This document shows positions 12,371 through 21,750 of a DNA stretch of 64,000 bases, piece by piece. The DNA lies in NCBI RefSeq assembly GCF_034140825.1, contig NC_089046.1, forward strand, positions 1,936,001 to 2,000,000, in the 5' to 3' direction. A program made the position numbers and the translations under genes. This stretch comes from Oryza sativa Japonica Group (Eukaryota > Streptophyta > Magnoliopsida > Poales > Poaceae). Numbering within the stretch: position 1 is the first letter of the stretch; each line of letters opens with the position of its first letter. Under the pieces are notes generated by a model. That model saw only the letters and a list, made by a program, of their open reading frames with translations. It did not search any database and was not told the DNA's origin.

Positions 12371-15300
12371 TTACTTTACATGTTGGACCTCTGTTACTGG
12401 GAAGAGCTTCTCTAACTTTGCATTGGAAAGAACCTTGTTAGGGTCAAGCTCCATGCGTGCTTTGTTATATGCATCTACTGGGAAACGTTTCCTCAACCTA
12501 GCCAGGAGTTCAGTGAGTTCATCCTTATCCTTCGGAACCTAAGAAAAGCGAAGAAATGTTGATCAGTACAGTATGTGATATTGCAAACAAAGCGGACTGG
12601 ACAGTGGTATCATGCATCATACTATGCATACAATGCAAGGGAGGCCATTCTCTCGAAATTAACATGTCTGATGTTAATTTCAACCATCTCTGCAGCAATG
12701 GACTGTACTAACAAACAATTAATAAAAGTAGCTGCCCAGATCTTGCATCAAGCAGTGAAAGTTCGCACCTCAATTTTGGCCCAGTGTTCATATGCAGAAT
12801 AACCATCCCACAGATTTGTTTGCGTCTTACTTCTGTAATTAAAAAATTCCTCTGTAATTTCCTTCCTTTGTCGAGCATCCGACGTTGGGAGGTACATTAT
12901 TATCCCAACCTGCATATTGATCACAATAAATCGGGTCATTAACACTAATGTTACACACTACAAAGTGAAACTGCATAATGTTTTGTGACATTTCTCAAAG
13001 AAGTACTACTACATCAGTGTCACATGGAGAGTATCGATAATGAAATCTCGAAAAAAGAATCATAGAAATTGCACGGTTCTCCCGGAACCAGTTAAATATC
13101 TATATACAGTCAGTTGCCTACCATGTATTCATTAAATATTGCTCGATTGTGGTTTACACCTTAGAAATTCTGGAGGGGACATAACAAATGCTGCAGAACA
13201 TGTGAACAGATCATCTACATTGAAGTTGAAGAAAATATTTTTTGTACATGTAAACATAGTACCACTGAAGCAAGAGGGAGCATCCTCTAAACTACATCAT
13301 ATGCAGAAACTAGCCAAATTCCAAGTGCAATCAATGTGGTAATTTCAAGCCCATGAGAGCAAATGTCCAAGGTTCTTTTCTATTGTTTAAACAGAGATTC
13401 CTGTTTAAATATGTAATAATATATTATAAGAAAGACTACCTATATCTATATGTAGACAGATTTGCTGTCAGAAATGCAAATGATAGCTATTGTAGATTTG
13501 TAGGCAGAGTAACTATCTGTCATCTTGTATATCAATTGCCCAGTCCGACTGTTTAACCAAGTTATCCAATATTCATTACAACAGGAAACAAATTAGCAGT
13601 AAAATATATAAACAACCAGAGGTGGATGGTGGCAACAAGGAATCCTTGTTAAATATAATGAAAAAGGTAATGTGCAGAGCAAATTACCCATGAAAATATG
13701 TCATCTTCTTGAGAGCTTGATGCTGGGCTCATGGGACTCCTGCTGCAGGCAGTCCAACGCTGCTCAATAGGTGCCGGTGCGGGTATATCTTCCTTCTCAA
13801 TCAACTGCAGCAGCTCCTCTATATAATCCAGATCCTTCATATTAGGCTTTGCTAGGGTCCCTGCAGGGAAGCAGGTTTCAGAAACCCACTGCTGCCCACC
13901 ACAATCAAAGCCTAATATTTCATCACTCCAGCCCATGCGATAGCCCTCTGACTTCTTCCAATATTCAGCTTCTGCTTTGTTAATTCTGATCACATGATCT
14001 TTGTCTAGAGGATCCAGGGCAAGCAACCGATCCCTCAATTCAGTGAATGAAAGCTGATCTACTTCTGGGTCATTACTTTCTGCTTTAGTTCTGAAAAGCA
14101 TCTACAAGATGGCATTAGCTAGAAACTAATGGAATGCTATTGCTGAGTAAAGCTAGAATGTTTAGTGCAAAAGAAAAAAAAAGAACCATTGAGTAGATCT
14201 GCATAGTGCATACAGCTACAGTTTGAATGCAGTGCATATTGTTTTGAGGTAGTACCTATATTTCTTCAATGACTCACGATAAAGATCACGAACATGTTGG
14301 ATAGCCTCATCCTTTCCATATTTTGAGGTAAACTTTGGAGTTCTCCACCTTGAAGGAGGATTGCATTGGACAACAACAACTGTATCGGTGTATGGAATCC
14401 ATAAGTACTTAATATGTTTATTTTCAGAGAGCCATTTCCTGAGAAAGGAGGGGAGTGAAAGAAAGTCAGTTTTCTCCAGTAAATGATGACAAAATTGATA
14501 AGCAAACCAATTCCAGACATCCATTTAATGATCAGAATGAGATAACATTACTTGTGATTTTTCTTGACTTCATCTGCACTGGAAACGAAAGTGTGTTCAA
14601 TAAGTTGGTGTCTTTCCACACATTGAAGAGTAACTTCTGCTACAACTCCAAGGCCACCAAGCCCACAGCGAGCAAGATAGAATAAATCAGGATCCTTCTC
14701 CCTTGACAACTCTATTGTCCCCTTGGCAGGGGTAACCAATTTCATGCTAATAACTTGTTCGTCAATTGGTGGCAACCTTGCACCAGTGCCATGGGCACCA
14801 ACCTGCAATCAGTCATGAAATGATCATCCGAGGTAAGCTGTACAGAAATGCATATGGCCTGAACTGCATGTTAAGTCCCATCTATTTATTCTAGTTTGAG
14901 TAATACTCCCTCCGTTTCATAGTATAAGTCGCTTTGAATTTTTTTTCCTAGTCAAACTTCTTTAGGTTTGACCAAATTTATAGAAAAATTTAGCAACATC
15001 TACTACACCAAACAAGTTTCATTAAATGTAACATTGGATGTATTTTTGATAATATGTTTATTTTGTGTTGAAAATATTGCTATATTTTTCTATTAACTTG
15101 GTCAAACTTTAAAAAGTTTCGACTACGAAAAAGTCAAAACGACTTATAATATGAAACGGAGGTAGTACTTCTTTATCCCTCCCTACCTAATCCACAAACA
15201 CATCTTCGGATCTTCCCTAACAAGCTTAAGCCAACTTTCATAGAAGGAAACAACATACAGTAGATCTTATTTCCATCATTTCAACAGTAAACTCAGTGAA

Positions 15301-16420
15301 TGCTTATAAGGTAATCACTGTCATACCATACAGGAGAATTAACAGATGTGAGATAACAGAGTGACAAAAAAAAAGTTATACTCCTTGTCCAAATACAAGG
15401 AAGAACAATAACTGCAAAAGTTTTCAGTATATAGGAATGCAATGCCATGTTAAGAACAAACAGTGAAGGCATTTCTAGCTTCCACAAATTGCTATCAAAT
15501 GCAGAAAAAAATTACAACAAGATTGTAGAGTAGAGATAACCGTGACATTTTTCCGATTTGTTACTTTTTGTTGGATGACTATCTTCTAATCAGAAAGCCT
15601 CTCTTGACTATCTCACCAATTTATTTGGGAAAGCTCTATTAATGTCAATTGAAACAAATTCTACTACATTTCATTGAACATATTATCCAACAAATTTACC
15701 AATTATATTTTTGTACTACTGGTAAAATCATTAATTTCTTACTATCAAATCTCCAATAAATCACCCTAGATAGCTACAAATTCTTTTCATTCCAGCAGAA
15801 GCTACAGAACTGACCTGAATGATGCCGCCGACCTGCTGCTCCCGAATGGACGCGAAGTTCTGCAGCGTGAGGCCATGCTCCCGGAGCGTGTCGACAAGCT
15901 CGGCGACGCGTATCCCGGCCTGCACGGTGACGGTCTTCTTCTTGGCGTCGACGTCGAGCACCTTGTCCATGAGCGCGAGGTTGACCATGCCGGCGCGTGA
16001 GAGCGCGAGGCCATTGGGGGACAGGCCCGAGCCGAGGGGCCTGAGCTTGCGGCGCTCGCCGTGGGCGGCGGCGAGCGCGTCGTGGAGGACGGGGAGGGAG
16101 TCGGGCTGGAGGAGGACGCGGGTGTGGACCTCGTGGGTGGCGCTCCAGTTGGAGACGGCGTGGAGGTCGTCGGGGAGCGGCGCGTACTTGAAGGGGACGG
16201 CCTTCTTGTGGAGCGCGTCGGGGGGAAGCGGGAAGGAGTAGTAGGTGGCGGCGCCGCAGCCTAGGAGGAGGAGCGCGTAGCCGGCGTACTTGCGGAGGTC
16301 GGCATCGGAGGCCGGGAGCGGGGACGAGGCAGAGAGCGCCCTGACGAGGTGGAGGTGGTGGTGGGAGGAAGGGGAGGAGGAGGCGCGGCGGAGGATGCCG
16401 GCGAGGAGGAGGCGCCGCAT
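12371..16420 (-). CDS. GLDH: L-galactono-1,4-lactone dehydrogenase, mitochondrial
   Basis: Six exons on the minus strand: 16420-15815, 14802-14552, 14438-14256, 14090-13688, 12909-12769 and 12538-12371, giving 583 residues. It catalyses the last step of plant ascorbate synthesis, L-galactono-1,4-lactone to ascorbate with cytochrome c as acceptor, at the inner mitochondrial membrane, and helps assemble complex I. Seen: Arg/Ser-rich targeting region (1-40), membrane segment (about 46-63), FAD-binding PCMH domain with GSGLSPNG at 130-137, GAHGTGA at the start of exon 2, and an ALO-type C-terminal domain with IEQRWT and FDCGGQQW. The first ATG after in-frame upstream sequence (16420) is chosen because MRRLLLAG starts the targeting peptide. 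Residue 462 is Cys (TACSRSP) where I recall Arg in Arabidopsis. Rice has two copies, GLDH1 (chr 11) and GLDH2 (chr 12), which I cannot separate. Confidence 0.95.
14906..15165. mobile_element. Stowaway-type MITE in GLDH intron 1
   Basis: About 260 bp with inverted ends CTCCCTCCGTTTCATA and TATGAAACGGAGGTAG, flanked by TA (14904-14905 and 15166-15167). It lies wholly within the first intron of GLDH. Confidence 0.85.
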
Positions 16421-16669
16421 CGTCGCTCGTCGGCGGCAGAGACGGGACGAAGCACAGCCACCGCCGCACCAGATCGAAATGGGGTTTTCCCTTTTTTTTT
16501 TTCCTTTTCCTTTTTTACTTTTCAATTTTTTGGCCCGCACTTGGAATAAAGCCCATATAAGGAAAGGCCCAATGGCTGCAAGTTAGTGGGCCGTAACTAG
16601 CATTCCGTGGGCCCAAGGGCTGCCCGACTCCGCTGCCAAACCAAAACCCTTTGCTCGAGGTAGACGACG
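16421..16669. promoter_or_regulatory. divergent promoter between GLDH and the beta-propeller gene
   Basis: Only 249 bp separate the two start codons, which point away from each other. The gap has GGCCCA at 16566-16571, TGGGCC at 16587-16592 and TGGGCCCA at 16608-16615, i.e. clustered site II elements typical of housekeeping and mitochondrial-protein genes. A T-rich tract lies at 16489-16525. Bidirectional activity is inferred from the layout. Confidence 0.6.
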
Positions 16670-17889
16670 ATGGCGCCCAAGAGGAAGCCGGACGACGACG
16701 ACGACGTGGGGGAATCAACCGACGAGTTCGCAAATCCATCGGGCGACACGATGGAGTTCGCCAAGCCGGTTTACCTCGTGGCAGTGCGCGACGACGACCA
16801 GGCGGCCGCCTACTCCGTTCTGAAGATCGATGCCGCCGCCGTTGCCGGTAACGACGAGCCGCGGCGCGTCCGCGCCGTCGCCGTGCTGACGACCGGCACC
16901 GAGCCTGGCATGTCCTTCGTCACGGCGCGTTCGAGGCACGGGTCGTGGATTGTCGGCGTCGGCGGTGGGCTAAGAGCCGGCACCATCATCTTCGACCCGG
17001 GCACCATCATCACGCGGCTCGGCTACCCCAAGCACAAGCCCGTCTTGATCTCCCATGGCAGCGAGGTGTATGCCATCTCAGGCACCCCCAGAGTGAAGCC
17101 CTCCATGGACTGCGAGCCATGGTTTGAATCTCTCAGCTTCAAAGATGGTGTCCCCTCCAAGGAGTGCGGCCGTTGGGTCTCATGGCATCACCTGCCGCCA
17201 CCACCCTTCTTCCCGTGTTTCTTGAATCCCTATGAATTTCGCAATCCACCTGAAATTTTTCAGTCTCATCCTATGCTGTCATTGGCTCATACATTTTGAT
17301 TTCCCCACAGCCGGAACTAGTGGTAGGTACTTACGCTTTTCATGTGGTGAACAAAATTTGGGAGAAGATCCATGAAAAGAACCTGCCTTTTGTTGGTCAG
17401 GCAGTGCACCTTGGCGGCAGCCTCTTCGCCGCCTGTCCCATATCCAACACTGCCTCAACCTCAACATCTGCCTCTGTGTTCCACATGTCCATCAAAATCT
17501 CCTCGTCCATTCCCTCATTATCAATCCAAAAGTTCAAGGTGATGGCATCAGTGGACAAGATTACCTTCCCGCTCTTCTGCCCCATGGGAAAGGGCAGCTT
17601 CTGTTGCATCAGGTTGGGGCCATCTCGTCTCCGGCACAGACGAAAAACCAACTATCGTCGCTGGCGCAGCCCAAAAACCAGCTGCTTGAAGGAGGTCCAT
17701 GTTATCTCGACTGCCTTTCGGATAGAGAACATTGAAGCTATCATGACTCATTGTCAGTCCCAGGAATCTAAGGCTAAGGATCAGCTACTTGCACTACAAG
17801 TGAAGGAACAGATGCATTCATGCGAATCCAAGGAAATACATGGTTTGCTGGGTTCTGGCATTCCTGTGGTTGCTGCCCTCTCCATGTAA
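16670..17889 (+). pseudogene. beta-propeller (DUF1668/kelch-like) gene, frameshifted copy
   Basis: Starts MAPKRKPDDDDD and reads VYLVAVRDDD, then SWIVGVGGGLRAGTIIFD, then HHLPPPPFFPC. The same blocks occur in the minus-strand paralogue at 19768-20958. After about 17205 the homologous reading continues in the +1 frame (SSYAVIGSYILIS, VVGTYAF, LPFVGQAVHLGGSLFA) to a stop at 17889. The shift lies between about 17205 and 17260. No plant-sized intron explains it: the only fitting GT..AG pair would be about 50 bp. So it is a frameshifted gene, a sequence error, or a gene using an unusual splice. The family is a grass-expanded group of unknown function; the DUF1668 assignment is from memory. Confidence 0.6.
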
Positions 17890-18028
17890 GCACATGAGGA
17901 GTCTCCCTCTTGTTCTTATCTATTATACTCCCATTTAGTTTGTGATTTTATTCAAGTACACATCCGAATTCGCTGAAACAAGACAGATATGAATGTGCTT
18001 TGACTCGGTCCAATTTGAATCCAATCAG

Positions 18029-18088
18029 GTTTTTTTTTTGAGAAAGAGGGCGAAGCCCTCCCATTTCATTAACGAAATGAAAAGATCC
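18029..18088 (-). mobile_element. 60-bp LINE tail with 14-bp target duplication
   Basis: A T-run followed by GAGAAAGAGGGCGAAGCCCTC and CATTTCATTAACGAAATG is the reverse complement of the hairpin-plus-poly(A) 3' end of rice L1-type LINEs; the LINE at 24907 ends in a comparable hairpin. It is flanked by direct repeats TTGAATCCAATCAG (18015-18028 and 18089-18102), so this is an extreme 5'-truncated insertion. Confidence 0.8.
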
Positions 18089-18289
18089 TTGAATCCAATC
18101 AGTTACTGGTGACAAATTTCACAACAATGTGTTACTACATCAGCAAACAATTTGCTACTAGTATAAAGGTTAAGGTATCTTCACTGAAGGCCGAACTACT
18201 GAAAGTAATCACCTCATTCCAGTTCTGCCGGCTTCTTCACGTTGGTTGGGCTGTCGGACAGAACTAGACTACCAAACTCTGTCCATTCT

Positions 18290-19185
18290 GATTAGTGATT
18301 AATTGTGCTTCTGAGCCCATCCCATAAATCCACAATTGTGAGTTCATATTTAATATGGAACTTTTCGCATTAACACAATAACACAGATTATACAACAGAT
18401 GCAATGAACTTTCTGCATGATTCGTCTCCACATCTACAGAAAAAAAAAACAAAGAGTAGAGAGAGACGCACGATGTAATCACGGTCGAATTGGCGCCAAT
18501 AAGATTATACGAATGCATTGGCGCCAATACGATTATACGAATGATAATAGCCATACGAATGCATTGGCGCCAATCCGATTATACGAATGACAGCCTAGTT
18601 TTAGACTATTTCAAACTGAATAGTTAACAAGCTGGCATGATAATTTCCTGCCAAAAGTTGTAATTTCCTGTAGCCCCTGTTAGATAGGAGTATATTTATT
18701 TATACGGAGTACTACGCAATCACTTTTTCTGTTAGTTGAATCATTGACTTGTGGAGTCAAGCCACTGCTATCACTTGGCCAATTTGCTGAACTTCCAGAG
18801 TTACTCCACACTCATTTTCCTGATCTCATCGTCTCTTTAAATTTTAAAACGTAAATAAACAGGACTAGACAGGCAGTCGAAGCTTGCACTATAAATCTGA
18901 GAACTATGCAGAGACCACTCTGTTCATGCAGTGTTAGTAGCTCAAACTATCTTGCATTTGGTTCTTCTTTGCTACCGCCCTTTTAGCTGTTCTTGTTGTC
19001 TGCGTGTATATATGTTCGCTAGAAGCATATGATCCTCCACATAACAAAGTTGTTCCTGCCTCTGTTCTGACCAGTGAGTTTTCTTCTCAGGGACAAGCAT
19101 CATGCACACAGCAGTTGCCGATCTGAACATTCTGAAACCAAAGCAAGAACAGAGCTCACACATCGCAATGTCGCTGATGTAATGT
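18290..19185 (+). pseudogene. relic of a CML gene: promoter and leader only
   Basis: Homologous by eye to 21300-23280, the promoter and leader of the CML copy there. Shared stretches include CACAATTGTGAGTTC, GGAGTCAAGCCACTGCT, a TATAAAT box (18890-18896), the leader from CAGTGTTAGTA, and CATTCTGAAACCAAAGCAAG. The similarity stops at the start-codon region near 19185, so no EF-hand sequence remains. It may still be transcribed as a non-coding RNA. Confidence 0.65.
18489..18574. repeat. three palindromes ATTGGCGCCAAT in a short direct repeat
   Basis: ATTGGCGCCAAT occurs at 18489-18500, 18517-18528 and 18563-18574, each followed by a variant of GATTATACGAATG. The 28-bp unit repeats once exactly and once with an 18-bp insertion. 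TTGGCGCC contains the E2F-type core TTSGCGC, so the array could be a regulatory cluster. It lies about 330 bp upstream of the TATA box of the CML relic. Confidence 0.7.
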
Positions 19186-19189
19186 CACA

Positions 19190-19767
19190 CATACCGATCA
19201 TGTTACTTTTCCGGTTTTCCCTCCAACTACTCCTTGTTCAAATTTCTTCTATTTTAACTACCAACTACCCTCCTACTCTCGACCACACCTCATTTAATGA
19301 GGTGAGGGGGTATCTATGTCATTTTCCTTTACCACTAAATTCCCCACTCATTCTAGGATTATAATCTTTTTGAGATAAAGGGAGTACAGGACTATTTGTC
19401 ATTTGTTAATAAGTCAGGCTGTTTTTCATCTTTCTTACCATGTTTAGCACCAAAATTGATTAGAGGTAGCAACATAACCATCGATTATTAGCACATCCAA
19501 TACTCGAAGCAATAAGTTTTAGGGCACCTAGATGGCAAGTTTCCTAGCCTCCAAAATAAAGAAAAGGCTTGATTGCAATGAAAAGAATAAAAGATGTTTC
19601 GATATCTTTTTAAGGTAATATTCCTGTGCAAGAAAAACATCCTATAAAATGTAGAAACTGTGAGCGATGAAACAGGCGTGCATTAAGGTAACATGGCATT
19701 TTATATTTGCAGCTAAAAGGGTTCTTAAGGAACATATTCTGAAATAAAAGGTGCCAACGGGACTTAC
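19190..19767. other. non-coding stretch between the CML relic and the beta-propeller gene
   Basis: No gene seen. Part of it (about 19200-19390) looks like a repeat ending GATAAAGGGAGTAC, with no clear partner terminus. Confidence 0.4.
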
Positions 19768-20958
19768 TTATATGGACAAAAGAGCGAATGCAAAGGGAGA
19801 GAACCCATGGGATGAACAGGAAATCTTGAAGGCCTGTTCCCATTGGCTGCAGACTGTAACCTCCGGCTTCACTGCTAGCAATGTTTCCTCTGGAGCCTCC
19901 AATGGTGAAGTGTTCTCTGTTTGATAGGTTCTCAGGTCTACATGTGCCTTGGTTGGAAAAACTTCAAGGTTCTTGGAGCGAATCACGCTGCTGCTGTCAA
20001 GCGAGAAACGTAAAGAACAGAAGAGTCCATCCTCCAAGGAAAAGAAGCATGACCCTGCATCAACTTCATGTTCCATGTATTTCACCGGGAGCACAACGAT
20101 GGATAAGCAAGGATCATATTCCTTGTCAGAAGTTGTGACATTGATGCGATAAGCATTGATGGGTCCGTTGTCTTTCGATAAGCCAAGGAACACAGAGCCA
20201 TGTGGGGCGGCGCATCCGGTGAAAGGTAGCCTCTTGTCATCAACCTTGTGCCACTTGATTGAGTTGGTGTCAAATGCATACGTGCCCCATGGCTGATTGA
20301 ATGATACCAATATGTAGGCATCAACCACCACATAGGACATGACGATTACAACCGGCAGCAATGTGTAATCTACCGGGCGAAGCTTCCAAGGGAAGCAAGG
20401 TGGATGCGGTAGCTTAATCCAGGAACATCCCTCCAGGTGGTAGCCGCGGCCAGCAGTAGCAGCGACGACTTTGGATTGGGAGAGATCGAGTAGCTCGAAC
20501 CATGGCGGGAAATCGGGGTCTGCAATCCAGGAGGGGGACTTGGACATGGCATAAACCTTGTCGCCCACTGACATCAGGGCAGGGCACCATTTTGCGGAGT
20601 TGAGAGCCGGGCCATGGACGACCTTCTCTGTCCTCGTGTCGAAGATGACGGTGTCGCCGGGATCACCCCCGACACCGACGATCCACGCGCGGTGGATCGA
20701 CCGCACGGAGGTGAAGCTCTTACCGCCGGCAGCGGTGGGCAGGCGGGTGATCCGGCGCAGGCGCTTCCGCTTCGCCTGCGGTGGAGATGAAGTGGCGGTG
20801 GCAGTGGCGGTGACGCCTACATTGTATACGGAGTAGGGCTTAGAATACCTGGACCAATCCCAGTGGCACGCCACAAGGTAGACAGACCGACCACGTCCTT
20901 CATCCAACTCATCGCCGACGATCCCCGGCTGGTTGAGATCCTCTGTTGCTTCTTGCAT
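19768..20958 (-). CDS. beta-propeller (DUF1668/kelch-like) protein of unknown function
   Basis: Single-exon frame of 396 residues starting MQEATEDLNQPG. It has the blocks seen in the paralogue at 16670: SVYLVACHWDW, AWIVGVGGDPGDTVIFD, WIKLPHPPCFP, SYVVVDAYILVS, WGTYAFD and GLFCSLRFS. The spaced hydrophobic/Trp pattern suggests a kelch-like propeller. No signal peptide or membrane segment is seen. The same frame is open upstream from an ATG at 21147, but a TAG at 21022-21024 separates the two parts (see the next entry). It lies back to back with the CML copy at 21600-23603, mirroring the 16670/18290 pair. DUF1668 is the likeliest name, from memory. Confidence 0.75.
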   Translation of the reverse strand: MQEATEDLNQPGIVGDELDEGRGRSVYLVACHWDWSRYSKPYSVYNVGVTATATATSSPPQAKRKRLRRITRLPTAAGGKSFTSVRSIHRAWIVGVGGDPGDTVIFDTRTEKVVHGPALNSAKWCPALMSVGDKVYAMSKSPSWIADPDFPPWFELLDLSQSKVVAATAGRGYHLEGCSWIKLPHPPCFPWKLRPVDYTLLPVVIVMSYVVVDAYILVSFNQPWGTYAFDTNSIKWHKVDDKRLPFTGCAAPHGSVFLGLSKDNGPINAYRINVTTSDKEYDPCLSIVVLPVKYMEHEVDAGSCFFSLEDGLFCSLRFSLDSSSVIRSKNLEVFPTKAHVDLRTYQTENTSPLEAPEETLLAVKPEVTVCSQWEQAFKISCSSHGFSPFAFALLSI

Positions 20959-21021
20959 CGGCTGATCGCAATCCGCTTGATCCTCGTCCGAATCACCGCC
21001 GATGATCCCCAGATGCCCCGA

Positions 21022-21147
21022 CTAAAACTGATCGGCGTCTTCCGTTTCTTCTAGCTCTGGATCTGTAATGGATGGCTTGGGCTTGTCATAGGAAGCCTTG
21101 CCCCTTGCTCCATGACGGTCTCTCGTCTTCCTCTTTTCGCTGCCCAT
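21022..21147 (-). other. in-frame upstream ORF (41 codons) before the beta-propeller gene
   Basis: ATG at 21147 starts MGSEKRKTRDRHGARGK and ends ...EETEDADQF at a TAG. Beyond the stop the same frame continues GHLGIIGGDSDEDQADCDQP into the main protein without another stop. The acidic text on both sides of the TAG suggests the original protein began at 21147 and a nonsense change created a uORF. Alternatively the stop is bypassed by splicing I cannot see. Confidence 0.5.
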
Positions 21148-21750
21148 CCCTGGTCTATGCTGTCGCCGAGAGGCCGGAGGAGGAGGAGATGATGGCGGCG
21201 GCCGCGGCGGCGGCTGCGGCTGCTTAGGACAGAGTAAGGCCCACCAAACACGGAAAGGAAAACAGGCCCAAACAAAACAAACGGCTGGACTCTGTTCAGT
21301 CTGATTATACTTCTTTTTCTCAGCCCATCTCACAATTGTGAGTTCGTTTTTTTTTTCATCTTTTGACATTAATAACACAGAATACACGGTCATGGTGGAT
21401 ATTCACGGAACTTCTCTATATGCAATTGGTAGCAATACGGATGGATATAGCTCCTGAATATGCAATGACAGCCTATGTTTGACTTCTTCAGTGTTCACAT
21501 GGTTTCACACTGAAGAATTAACAAACTTGTATGATAACCAGAAAGTTAATTGTAGTGATAAATTTCTATAGAAAGTACATACTCACTAGTACATATTCAC
21601 TTTTGTGTACGTTGAAACGTGGACTTGAGGAGTCAAGCCACTGCTCTCTCTTGGCCAATTCGCTGAACTTTCATAGTTACTCCTGCCCCATTATCATCTT
21701 TTCAATACATAAATAGAGACGACCAGCCAGTTGACGCCTCATGCGTGCAC

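Noticed and set aside
15774-16469. Arg/Pro-rich minus-strand frames
   Set aside because: Out-of-frame shadows of GLDH exon 1.
17296-17889. Independent 197-codon gene
   Set aside because: It has no suitable upstream region and continues the homology of the beta-propeller gene starting at 16670; it is the downstream part of that gene.
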